From Flavobacteriaceae bacterium UBA5544 (lineage in GTDB: Bacteria > Bacteroidota > Bacteroidia > Flavobacteriales > Flavobacteriaceae): a stretch of DNA of 18,025 bases. A program made the position numbers and the translations under genes. Below, piece by piece: positions 8,847 to 15,736 of the stretch. The notes beneath the pieces are model-generated. The model saw only the letters and a program-made list of their open reading frames with translations, did no database searches and was not told where the DNA came from. The stretch spans positions 27,311 to 45,335 of the forward strand of contig DINI01000022.1 in the NCBI GenBank assembly GCA_002426755.1, in the 5' to 3' direction. The first letter of the stretch is position 1, and every line of letters starts with the position of its first letter.

Positions 8847-10148
8847 TTATTCTTTTTTACAATTATCATTCGAATGAAGTTCCTCCAAACTGGGGTTGAA
8901 CAAATTGTATTTTATATGAAACGCTCCTAATATTTTTGTGTTTTTTATCGCGCAATAGTTCAATAATTTATTGTTTCCGTTATCATATTCTTTGCTCCCT
9001 TTGTAGGATGGCTTGTAGTATCCAATTTGTAAATTCCCATCTATCGTATTTAAATTATCCAAACCCTTTAAGGAGGTTAGTTGGTTGTTGTTTCCAATAA
9101 TTAATTCGCCTCCTATGCTGTTCAAGCTTTCTAAACCAGCCATTGTTGTTAGCTGGTTATTGTTGGTGATATGTACATCGCCTCCAATTGTTTTCAGGTT
9201 TTCTAACCCATTGAATGATGATAACAAACTATTATGTATATGTAAATAGCCGTTTTTAATTGAAACTAAATTGTTTAAACTATGAAGCTCGCTCAATTGA
9301 CGGTTTCGATCTATTAAAAAATAATCAAGAACACTCACTAAATTATCTAGACCTTTTAAAGAAGACAAGGCAACATTATTGAAAATATATAAACTTTCTA
9401 CTGTTGTAAGGTTTTCTAACCCTTCAAGCGATCTTAAATGTTTATTGTCAGTGATTATTATCTGATTGAAGGAAGGATTTAGTTTTTCCAATCCGTGGAG
9501 TGTCACCAAATTATCATTATATTTTACCGTCAAACTTTTTTTAACGGTAGTTAAGTTATCAAGGCCGTTTAAATTTGATATAGATGTGTTTCTTATAATT
9601 AATTCTCCTCCAATCGATTTAAGGTTATTTAATCCTTTTAAAGATTTTAAGGCTTCATTTTTTTTATCAATATCCCATTCTTCAAATCCAATAACCAAAT
9701 TTCCAGAAACTTCTTTAAGGTGATTTATGGGAGTAAGGTCGTGAACACCAGAAATCAACAGATGACCTTTAATTTTTGAAAGTTTAAGTGCCCCTAATGC
9801 ATCTAACTCTTGTTGGTTATATATGATATAATCGCCGCTTAAAGCTTTATTTATTTTAGGAATACCGATGATAGCCAAAAAAAGAAGCGGCAATGCTATT
9901 GCATTTATTTTTAGAATCTTATAAATTATTTTCTTTTTTTTGGTTAGTGCCAAAACGATAATAATTAAAAGTTCAATAAAGAGTACGAACAAAACGGCGC
10001 ATAAAACAACAATAAATCCGAATGGGCCTAGACCATATTCAATAGCAGGTCCATCTGCAATTCCGACACCAGCAAAACTTGCGTTTGAGCAAAAAAGGAA
10101 AAGAAATATTGTAATAAATAGATGTGCTTTTACTCCAGTTTTTCCCAT
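8847..10148 (-). CDS. Membrane protein with leucine-rich / receptor-L-like repeats
   Basis: This 433-residue protein starts with a signal peptide (hydrophobic FITIFLFLFCSNASFAG). Two transmembrane segments follow: one around residues 45-70 with the core FIVVLCAVLFVLFIELLIII, and one around residues 80-97 (INAIALPLLFLAIIGI). The remaining two thirds is a regular series of about 23-residue repeats of the form L-x-GL-x-NL-x-x-I-x-G-x-L-x-I-x-x-N, a leucine-rich / receptor-L-like solenoid. No enzymatic domain is seen. The repeats may bind protein or glycan, or serve in adhesion. It lies between two decayed cassette-type repeats together with the CDF gene. Confidence 0.82.
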   Translation of the reverse strand: MGKTGVKAHLFITIFLFLFCSNASFAGVGIADGPAIEYGLGPFGFIVVLCAVLFVLFIELLIIIVLALTKKKKIIYKILKINAIALPLLFLAIIGIPKINKALSGDYIIYNQQELDALGALKLSKIKGHLLISGVHDLTPINHLKEVSGNLVIGFEEWDIDKKNEALKSLKGLNNLKSIGGELIIRNTSISNLNGLDNLTTVKKSLTVKYNDNLVTLHGLEKLNPSFNQIIITDNKHLRSLEGLENLTTVESLYIFNNVALSSLKGLDNLVSVLDYFLIDRNRQLSELHSLNNLVSIKNGYLHIHNSLLSSFNGLENLKTIGGDVHITNNNQLTTMAGLESLNSIGGELIIGNNNQLTSLKGLDNLNTIDGNLQIGYYKPSYKGSKEYDNGNNKLLNYCAIKNTKILGAFHIKYNLFNPSLEELHSNDNCKKE

Positions 10149-10206
10149 AATATTACTTTGTATGTTTTGTAGCGTTCTTATTTAAGATCTTGTGGTCCGC
10201 TGCCAT

Positions 10207-11076
10207 TTAGTTGTCTGGTTCTATATGTATCAAAACGTGTGCTACATTCGGTAGTTCTTTTTGTAAATAGCTCTTTAAATTATGTGCAATCTCGTGTCCT
10301 TCCTTAACGGAAATTTCCCCATCCACAATTGCATGTAAATCAACATGGTATTTCATCCCTGATTTTCGGATAAAACATTTTTCTGTTCCAATGACCCCTT
10401 TGACCTTTAAAGATTCTTTTCGAATTTCTTCCAGTAGGTCGTCATACAGGTGCTCATCCATAATTTCTCCTAAAGCAGGTCGGAAAATCAAATAGCTGTT
10501 GTAAAGTATAAAGGCAGAAGCTAATAAAGCCGCCCAATCATCAGCGGTTTCATAGCCTTTGCCAAAAATTAAAGCAATAGAGATTCCGATAAATGCCATA
10601 ATAGAAGTTATGGCATCACTTCTATGGTGCCATGCATCTGCTTTAAGTGAAGAACTATTTGTGTCCTTACTTTTTTTGAGAACTATTCTAAAGGAGATTT
10701 CTTTCCAAACAATGATACCACCAAGTACAACTAATGTCCAAGATTTAGGGACTTTATGAGGTGTTTGAATATTTTGAATACTTTCATAGGCAATAATGGT
10801 GGCAGATGTGACAAGAAAGGCGACTACCAAGAATGTTATTAGCGGTTCAATTTTTCCGTGTCCGTATGGATGATTTTCGTCTGCTGGTCGTTTAGCGTAT
10901 TTTAAACCAAATAGAACAAGTAGAGAAGAGAAAATATCGGTAGTTGACTCTATAGCGTCTGCAATAAGTGCGTATGAATTGCCAAAAAATCCGGCAAGGC
11001 CTTTAATCAAAGCCAAACTCGTATTTCCTACAATGCTAAAATATGTTGTTCGTATTGCAGTTTGTTCGTTATTCAT
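10207..11076 (-). CDS. Cation diffusion facilitator (CDF) family metal transporter
   Basis: This 289-residue inner-membrane metal/proton antiporter shows the CDF layout. The TM2 half of the transport site is E43 and D47 (AIESTTDIFSS) and the TM5 half is H150 and D154 (HHRSD). The conserved RPADENHPYGHGKIEPL loop is present, as is a cytoplasmic C-terminal domain of about 90 residues ending in HVLIHIEPDN. Compared with FieF/YiiP, the first TM2 aspartate is Glu, so metal preference (Zn, Fe, Mn or Co) cannot be predicted safely. Complete length for the family. It is 58 nt upstream, in gene order, of the LRR-like gene. Confidence 0.93.
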   Translation of the reverse strand: MNNEQTAIRTTYFSIVGNTSLALIKGLAGFFGNSYALIADAIESTTDIFSSLLVLFGLKYAKRPADENHPYGHGKIEPLITFLVVAFLVTSATIIAYESIQNIQTPHKVPKSWTLVVLGGIIVWKEISFRIVLKKSKDTNSSSLKADAWHHRSDAITSIMAFIGISIALIFGKGYETADDWAALLASAFILYNSYLIFRPALGEIMDEHLYDDLLEEIRKESLKVKGVIGTEKCFIRKSGMKYHVDLHAIVDGEISVKEGHEIAHNLKSYLQKELPNVAHVLIHIEPDN

Positions 11077-11085
11077 TGAGGTTTC

Positions 11086-11285
11086 CAGCTTGCGGGTTAC
11101 GGTTTTGCATTTGATACGTCTTGGGTCTCGGCACGAACCATTAAAAGTACAAAACTACACTGGGAAATCCGAGAGGATTTTGCAAGTAAAATCAGGATTG
11201 CTTTATAAGGAAAGGCATAGAAGTGCCTTGGTGGAAAATTAATGGGTTTTTATTTGTTTTTTACCACCGTATTTGGTTGTGGCTA
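11086..11285 (+). repeat. Decayed attC-like repeat (A)
   Basis: This gene-free stretch shares the exact 18-mer at 11139-11156 with the repeat near 8754. It shares GTTACGGTTTT (11095-11105) with the partial element at the window's right edge, and GTCTCGGC with the element at 12693. The central hairpin is AAATCC with a GAGA loop and GGATTT. A small inverted repeat (AAGGCA/TGCCTT, 11212-11229) and a GGTGG...CCACC pair (11230-11268) lie inside it. Its right end TTGGTTGTGGCTA (core GTTGTG, 11276-11281) matches the next element's left end ACACAAC over only 6 bp, so the site is degenerate. Confidence 0.55.
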
Positions 11286-11313
11286 GTTTTTATATAATAT
11301 CAATTTTTATTTT

Positions 11314-12078
11314 TTAGCCTTCGGTTATTGTATCTATTTCTTTAATAATAAGGTGCCCCAGTTCTGTTAATTGAGTATATTGATCAATCATAGTATCGAA
11401 TTGCCACGCTGCTAAACTAATAACATTTCTGTAAGCGGGTGTGGCAGTATATTCCATAAATGCTCGATCATATTCACCCGCTCGTGTAGCTTTTGTGGCT
11501 AACGAATCTAATGACATAAATGCTGAAGCCAAAATAAGCGACCTATCTAATTGAGTATCGAGATAATTCTCTTGATAAACTGTATATTGATTATAACTCC
11601 TCTCGTTTTCTTCAATAATATTCACTAATCCGTGATATTTGCCCAAAAGAGAATCAAGTTTGGTATTGTTTATTTTACCATAATACTTCGAATTTTTCAA
11701 TGATTCGTATCCGCTTGAATTGGGTTTAAAATAAAAATCGACAAAAGCAGTGCCACTTACCTTGAACAAAAAAAGATTGTCGTTTTCGGTCTTATTTAGG
11801 ATGCTATTACGCGCTTCTTTACAGAGTTCAGCAATTTGCTTTCTTCCTTTTGATAATTCTTCTAACTGCTTTATGTCTTCTTGTGTATGTGACTTTATTT
11901 TTATCAAATATTCATTCAAGGAAATTCTATCTTTTTTTGACTGATTCCAGTTATTTATCTGTAATGCAATCAAAATCCCGATTACCACCAGTATAATTTC
12001 TCCTAACGCATACTTTAGGTATTGCGTTTTTTTATTGTCCAAAATTAGCTTATGTCTTATTTTCCTAAACAACTTCAT
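11314..12078 (-). CDS. DUF6090-family membrane protein
   Basis: The protein of about 254 residues opens with MKLFRKIRHKLILDNKKTQY and a single helix GEIILVVIGILIALQINNW, the hallmark N terminus of flavobacterial DUF6090 proteins. The remainder is a charged helical domain, probably periplasmic. Function is unknown. I start at the ATG at 12078 because it gives the family's usual N terminus; an in-frame ATG at 12090 and a TTG at 12102, the latter inside the repeat core, are alternatives. It is the only gene of the left-most recognisable cassette. Its stop lies about 28 nt from the decayed core at 11276. Confidence 0.8.
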   Translation of the reverse strand: MKLFRKIRHKLILDNKKTQYLKYALGEIILVVIGILIALQINNWNQSKKDRISLNEYLIKIKSHTQEDIKQLEELSKGRKQIAELCKEARNSILNKTENDNLFLFKVSGTAFVDFYFKPNSSGYESLKNSKYYGKINNTKLDSLLGKYHGLVNIIEENERSYNQYTVYQENYLDTQLDRSLILASAFMSLDSLATKATRAGEYDRAFMEYTATPAYRNVISLAAWQFDTMIDQYTQLTELGHLIIKEIDTITEG

Positions 12079-12093
12079 AGGACGGGTCATAAT

Positions 12094-12229
12094 ATTACAC
12101 AACGTGCTGGTGTATAATTAGTGGCATGATTAAGCATCTAATTTAACAAATAAAAACCGAATAGAAAATCCGCAGGATTTTCCAAATAGGCTAGAACCAA
12201 GCAATTACTTATAGCCATTGTTGTAAGCA
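12094..12229 (+). repeat. attC-like element B (hybrid arms)
   Basis: The left core ATTACACAAC (12094-12103) is followed by a 6-nt spacer and the arm GTGTATAATTAGTGGC (12110-12125). The central hairpin GAAAATCC / GGATTTTC with GCA loop is at 12164-12182. The right arm GCAATTACTTATAGCC (12201-12216) precedes the 3-nt spacer and core GTTGTAAGCA (12220-12229). The left arm belongs to the GTGTAT type and the right arm to the TATAGCC type, so its outer stem is poor, unlike the other elements. The right end is complementary to the left end of element C. Confidence 0.8.
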
Positions 12230-12675
12230 GTTTTTATTCTATTTTTTATATAAATCAATAATACGTTCAATATCATTGGTATGACAATGATTCCTGCAAA
12301 ATATTTTAAATTTTCAGCGTTTCCATATTCAATTCCGATAATTAAGTTTCCAATTATCCATATGATTGAACTTATAGAAAAAATTGCCAGCATTTTATTT
12401 AAATTCCGTTGTAATCTTTCCACGTCTTCAATTTCATATTCTCTAAATCCGAGTTCTATATTTTCTTGCAATCCGCTTGCGATAATTGAATAAAAGATAA
12501 AAGAAAGTCCAAAAGCAAAAATCAAGATTATGTTTACGATTTTAAATAATAAATTCAACTCCGTAATTGATTTAATATATTCAAATGATTTTCCAAAAAA
12601 GAGAAACACGAGAAATATAAGAACAGCAATTATCCAACTTTTATATTCATTCTGTATGTAATTTTTAATATTCAT
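12205..12675 (-). CDS. Four-helix membrane protein, unknown
   Basis: This protein of about 156 residues has four hydrophobic helices (WIIAVLIFLVFLFFG; LLFKIVNIILIFAFGLSFIFY; MLAIFSISSIIWIIGNLIIG; YFAGIIVIPMILNVLLIYI). A charged loop, REYEIEDVERLQRNLN, lies between helices 2 and 3. I recognise no family. The ATG at 12675 is chosen; the upstream in-frame TTG at 12690 is less likely. Its last codons lie inside the repeat: the C-terminal AYNNGYK and the TAA stop are encoded by element B, including its core. It is the only gene of its cassette, with an 18-nt leader from the core of element C. Confidence 0.7.
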   Translation of the reverse strand: MNIKNYIQNEYKSWIIAVLIFLVFLFFGKSFEYIKSITELNLLFKIVNIILIFAFGLSFIFYSIIASGLQENIELGFREYEIEDVERLQRNLNKMLAIFSISSIIWIIGNLIIGIEYGNAENLKYFAGIIVIPMILNVLLIYIKNRIKTAYNNGYK

Positions 12676-12692
12676 CGTTGAATTTTTCAAAT

Positions 12693-12829
12693 TGCTTACA
12701 ACGGTCTCGGCTATGAGTAGTTGCGTAGGTTAGCACTTAACTTTGCAAGTACACACCAAACTGAAAATCCGCAAGGATTTTCAGAAGTAGGCGAGAACAA
12801 GCAATTACTTATAGCCATTGTTGTACATA
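12693..12829 (+). repeat. attC-like element C
   Basis: The left core TGCTTACAAC (12693-12702) is the exact reverse complement of element B's right end. The arm GGCTATGAGTAGTTGC (12709-12724) pairs with GCAATTACTTATAGCC (12801-12816) with two G.T wobbles and no mismatch. The central hairpin CTGAAAATCC / GGATTTTCAG (12761-12784) has a GCAA tetraloop. The right core is GTTGTACATA (12820-12829). The left spacer is 6 nt (GGTCTC) and the right spacer 3 nt. Confidence 0.88.
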
Positions 12830-12834
12830 GTGCT

Positions 12835-13605
12835 TTATCTATTGTTTATTACTTCTGCAATTTCAGTTGCAATTTCTTCTACTGTAAAAGATGAAGTATT
12901 TCTAGCTAATTTGTCTGCTAAAGAAGGGCTGTAATCAATAACTTCTTTTTTAGTCAAATTGTGCCAAATCGGTAACATAACTTGTTCGTCAGAAACTGAC
13001 TTTGTTATTATTCCATCAAGTTCGTAATTCGTCCAACCTTTACGAATGAAATCCTTTGACAAAACGACTATTCCAAATCTACTATTTGCTAACCCTTTAT
13101 CAATTTTTCTTCTTAACGAATCTCCGATTTTCATTTCAAATTCGTCATACCAGACTTTTAATCCTTCAGATTTTAAAGCCATTGCCAAAGGTCTAACCAC
13201 TTCGTCTTTATCTTCTGAAGCGTGTGAAATGAAAACATCGTATTCTCTAACTTCGTTATCATATTCAGGTGGTTTTTGTCGGTCTTGAACTAGAGAAGGA
13301 ACTGTTGAAAGTGAAGGTTGACGCATTTCAGGTAATGCACTTGGCAACATTCTGATGGAACTTCTTGTAGTTCCTCTTAATCCTTGCATATCTACAGTTA
13401 CATACCAATGTCCTGAATTTGGAATTTGTAATCTGATAGGCGACCTTTTGGCTAGACCACCAATATAACTGTGTCTTCTCCCATTTCTATAGCTTTGAAA
13501 ATTAGAAGAATTCATAAGTCTAACGTTAGCAGCACTTCCTTGTAATGTTATTTCGACAATATCTCCTCTCTTTCTATTTCCTAAATCATATTTGGTGAAA
13601 TTCAT
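12835..13605 (-). CDS. DUF1883-TIR domain protein
   Basis: Residues 1-90 of this 256-residue protein are a DUF1883 domain (NFTKYDLGNRKRGDIVEITL, AANVRLMNSSNFQSYRNGRRH, SPIRLQIPNSGHWYVTVD). A linker follows, then a TIR domain from about 122: YDVFISHASEDKDEV, VWYDEFEMKIGDSLRRKID, FGIVVLSKDFIRKGW. The WTNYEL motif gives E195 as the likely NAD-hydrolysing glutamate. Bacterial TIR proteins with this residue often act as NAD-consuming effectors in antiphage defence; that role is inferred here. It is the second gene of a two-gene cassette, starting 6 nt after its partner's stop, with its own stop 5 nt before the cassette core. Confidence 0.88.
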   Translation of the reverse strand: MNFTKYDLGNRKRGDIVEITLQGSAANVRLMNSSNFQSYRNGRRHSYIGGLAKRSPIRLQIPNSGHWYVTVDMQGLRGTTRSSIRMLPSALPEMRQPSLSTVPSLVQDRQKPPEYDNEVREYDVFISHASEDKDEVVRPLAMALKSEGLKVWYDEFEMKIGDSLRRKIDKGLANSRFGIVVLSKDFIRKGWTNYELDGIITKSVSDEQVMLPIWHNLTKKEVIDYSPSLADKLARNTSSFTVEEIATEIAEVINNR

Positions 13606-13611
13606 TCAATT

Positions 13612-13947
13612 TTAATTTTGTTCCTTTTCTAATTGACCTATCTTTTTTTTGATTTTTTCTAAATATTCTGACATATCTCCTCCAAAATAATTAGGTCTTA
13701 TAAATTCATCCCAAATAATAGCTCTACCAAAATCGCTGGTTTCGTCTCCACCTGTTAATAGGTTAAAAGCTTCTCCATATCTTTTAATCCAAGAGCAAGA
13801 AAGTCGGATACTATTATTCACTTTTCTTTCGGCATCTCCTCTTATTTTTTTATTCCTACCATTTCTCATTGTTGGATATTCTAATAAGAAAGTTGAGTGC
13901 TCGTTATCTAAAATTCCATATAGTTTTTTCCATTCGTCTAATGTCAT
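13612..13947 (-). CDS. Small protein paired with the DUF1883-TIR gene, unknown
   Basis: This is a 111-residue, probably cytoplasmic, mostly helical protein (TLDEWKKLYGILDNEH, RGDAERKVNNSIRLSCSWIKRYGEAFNLL), with an aromatic segment IIWDEFIRPNYFGGD and a charged coiled-coil-like tail EYLEKIKKKIGQLEKEQ. I do not recognise a family. The 6-nt spacing to the TIR gene and the shared cassette suggest co-expression and perhaps a sensor, chaperone or antitoxin-like role, but that is inference. The start ATG at 13947 lies about 40 nt from the core of element D. Confidence 0.68.
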   Translation of the reverse strand: MTLDEWKKLYGILDNEHSTFLLEYPTMRNGRNKKIRGDAERKVNNSIRLSCSWIKRYGEAFNLLTGGDETSDFGRAIIWDEFIRPNYFGGDMSEYLEKIKKKIGQLEKEQN

Positions 13948-13988
13948 AGCATTCTGTAATTTAATTATAAACGATGATTTTCTGGCAT

Positions 13989-14126
13989 TATGTACAACGT
14001 GTTTGTATAAGAATAGTTGCGGGTTTGCGAGCGAGGTTTTTCCGCAGGAAAATCAGATGAAGCAAACCCGCAACTACCTTTGTTTTAGCCTAAAACCGCA
14101 ATTATTTTTATACTGTGTTGTACGCA
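13989..14126 (+). repeat. attC-like element D
   Basis: The left core TATGTACAAC (13989-13998) pairs with element C's right end across the TIR cassette. The outer arm GTATAAGAATAGTTGC (14005-14020) pairs with GCAATTATTTTTATAC (14098-14113) with two G.T wobbles. An inner 14-bp perfect inverted repeat, AGTTGCGGGTTTGC (14015-14028) and GCAAACCCGCAACT (14062-14075), encloses TTTTCC / GGAAAA with a GCA loop (14038-14052). The right core is GTTGTACGCA (14117-14126). The left arm can pair with either partner, so two folds compete. Confidence 0.88.
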
Positions 14127-14134
14127 GGCTTTTT

Positions 14135-14506
14135 TTATAATTGCTCCACTAGTTTCCTAGACGTAACCGTATCATATATAATTTTTAGTTTACTAATCTT
14201 GTTTTGATTATCGAATTCAATAATGTCTACTACATCAAATTCCACTTTTTGATTATTCTTTAAAGTCCATTTATAGGTGAAGTAAATAGCTAAATCATTT
14301 GATTCATTATCTTCAAAAATTCCTTTTAAATGAAGTTCAGAATTTGAAGTATCGTTATTTAATTCACGATAAAATTCATCTGCTTTTTTTATTCCGTATA
14401 GTGGTGAATCAACCATTCCATTTTGATTGAATAAAGCAACTACTTGTCCAACATTTCCATTTTCAAGGTGGCTTATATATTGCCTTGCTATTTCCTTTTT
14501 ATTCAT
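14135..14506 (-). CDS. SnoaL-like / NTF2-fold protein
   Basis: This 123-residue protein has the layout of a SnoaL-like NTF2-fold domain: an initial helix ARQYISHLENGNVGQVVALF, then NGMVDSPLYGIKKADEFYREL, then antiparallel strands ending in VEFDVVDIIEFDNQNKISKLKIIYD. Family members range from polyketide cyclases to non-enzymatic ligand binders, so no activity is claimed. The start is the ATG at 14506, with A/T-rich leader and no clear Shine-Dalgarno. It is the only gene of the smallest cassette in the array. Confidence 0.75.
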   Translation of the reverse strand: MNKKEIARQYISHLENGNVGQVVALFNQNGMVDSPLYGIKKADEFYRELNNDTSNSELHLKGIFEDNESNDLAIYFTYKWTLKNNQKVEFDVVDIIEFDNQNKISKLKIIYDTVTSRKLVEQL

Positions 14507-14547
14507 TATTTTATCAATTTTTAAATTTCAGAGTTCGTTTCTCGGCT

Positions 14548-14684
14548 TGCGTACAACGTGTTCGTGTATGGAAAGTTGCGTGTTTGGGGGCTAGGATTTT
14601 CCGAAGGAAAATCGGAAGCCGGCAAACAAGCAACAACCTTTGTGCCAGCTAAAACTAGCAATTTTTTATACACGGTGTTATGCA
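14548..14684 (+). repeat. attC-like element E
   Basis: The left core TGCGTACAAC (14548-14557) matches element D's right end as a reverse complement over 12 of 13 bases. The outer arm GTGTATGGAAAGTTGC (14564-14579) pairs with GCAATTTTTTATACAC (14658-14673) with three G.T wobbles. The central hairpin GATTTTCC / GGAAAATC has a GAA triloop (14595-14613). An inner GTTGC..GTTTG / CAAAC..GCAAC pair resembles element D. The right core GTTATGCAC (14677-14685) contains the stop codon of the neighbouring gene. Confidence 0.88.
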
Positions 14685-15376
14685 CTGGCTTTTACTTTTT
14701 TTACTTTAACATAAAACCAAGGTGTTGGTTCAAATCCATTCTTTTCGTCGTTCATATATTCCACCATTTCATTCCATTTGTCATTTTCCTTAATTAGTCC
14801 AAATTCGTTTATTTCAATTTCGAACTTTTCTATTAAATCAGTTGCTAAATCATGACAATGAAAACTATGAAAATCTCCACTTTCTTCAATTCCAATCAGG
14901 TCAAATCCGATTGTCTGCTCTGTTTCGCTTTCTTCAATTCCGTTATTCAGGTTTTTAGAAAGTCCGATTTCGCCGAATCTTGATTTTTCGAGATTGAATA
15001 GTTTTAATAATTCCGCTTTTTCTGTTTCTGGAAAGTTTATACTCAAGATTTCAGCTTTGACATCGGGAAAGAATGATTCTTTATATTCTGTCAAAGTTTT
15101 TAAATCCGAAAATGTACAAATCCAACCGATTTTATTTTCCTCAAATTTTTGGTCAGACCATTTTTGAATTCGTTCAATTAGATTTTCGTCAAGATTAAAG
15201 TCCGTTTTAATTTCTTGACTAATTATCTTTCCGTTTTCTGTCCAAGAAATAGACCAAGCGTCAAAATATGAATCATTAATGCAAGTGCTACAAGTATGCA
15301 GCTCATTTCCTTCATAAGTTCCAAATTTAGACTTGCGAAGTTTAATCAAATAATATGCTCCAATGTAATATCTCAA
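14678..15376 (-). CDS. Unknown 232-residue cytoplasmic protein
   Basis: I do not recognise the family. The N terminus has a CSTC pair (residues near 30) in HTCSTCINDSYFDAWSISW, followed by acidic, helix- and strand-mixed sequence with FHSFHCHDLATDLIEKF and a C-terminal strand PWFYVKVKKVKASA. No signal peptide or membrane helix is seen. The TAA stop is made by the core of element E (TGCATAAC), so the last residues come from cassette-site sequence. The ATG at 15376 lies about 15 nt from the core of element F, a short leader typical of these cassettes. Confidence 0.72.
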   Translation of the reverse strand: MRYYIGAYYLIKLRKSKFGTYEGNELHTCSTCINDSYFDAWSISWTENGKIISQEIKTDFNLDENLIERIQKWSDQKFEENKIGWICTFSDLKTLTEYKESFFPDVKAEILSINFPETEKAELLKLFNLEKSRFGEIGLSKNLNNGIEESETEQTIGFDLIGIEESGDFHSFHCHDLATDLIEKFEIEINEFGLIKENDKWNEMVEYMNDEKNGFEPTPWFYVKVKKVKASA

Positions 15377-15390
15377 TGTTTCTTCAGCTT

Positions 15391-15528
15391 GTGCATAACG
15401 TGTTTGTGTATGATTTCGTTGCGTGTTTCAGCAACTAAATTAGTAAACTAAAACGAACCAGAGGAAATTCCGCAGGAATTTCCAAGTAGGCTAGAACTAG
15501 CAATGAATTATACACGTTGTTATGTGCA
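15391..15528 (+). repeat. attC-like element F
   Basis: The left core GTGCATAAC (15391-15399) is the reverse complement of element E's right end. The outer arm GTGTATGATTTCGTTGC (15406-15422) pairs with GCAATGAATTATACAC (15500-15515), with one bulged base and two G.T wobbles. The central hairpin GGAAATTCC / GGAATTTCC has a GCA triloop (15463-15483). The right core is GTTATGTGCA (15519-15528). Arm changes relative to element G are matched on both sides, which is covariation. Confidence 0.88.
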
Positions 15529-15736
15529 TACTGGATTCAATAGTAATGCTTTTCAGAAAATCGTCCATGCCATAGTAATAAATATCCATTCCACAGTCCT
15601 TTGTTTCACCCCAAATTTGCATTGTAACAAAAAAACAAGAAAAAATGAAAACTACAGTTCCATTAAAATTAGTGCTCCTAGTTTTTTACTAGGATTTACA
15701 ACTCAAACATTTTCAAAAACTAAAAACACAAACATT
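15529..15736 (+). other. Leader of the plus-strand cassette with a possible out-of-frame signal peptide
   Basis: This leader lies between element F and the ATG at 15737. A short ORF starts at ATG 15645 and reads MKTTVPLKLVLLVFY then TAG at 15690. If one T is added in the T6 run at 15682-15687, the same frame continues as LLGFTTQTFSKTKNTN into the ABM-like gene, giving a convincing signal peptide. The frameshift may be a real mutation, slippage, or a sequencing error. No clear promoter was identified. Confidence 0.4.

Noticed and set aside
12785..12835. Riboswitch or structured leader RNA before cassette genes
   Set aside because: The conserved structure follows every element regardless of gene and favours the strand opposite to most genes, so a gene-specific sense RNA regulator is unlikely.
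14558..14797. Open frame across element E on the plus strand
   Set aside because: It runs through the palindromic element and the antisense of the 232-residue gene. It has no domain pattern and is a shadow of real features.
15503..15736. Long N-terminal extension of the ABM-like protein from 15503
   Set aside because: The extension starts inside element F and its sequence is not protein-like before the hydrophobic stretch near 15681. The ATG at 15737, or a frameshifted start at 15645, fits better.
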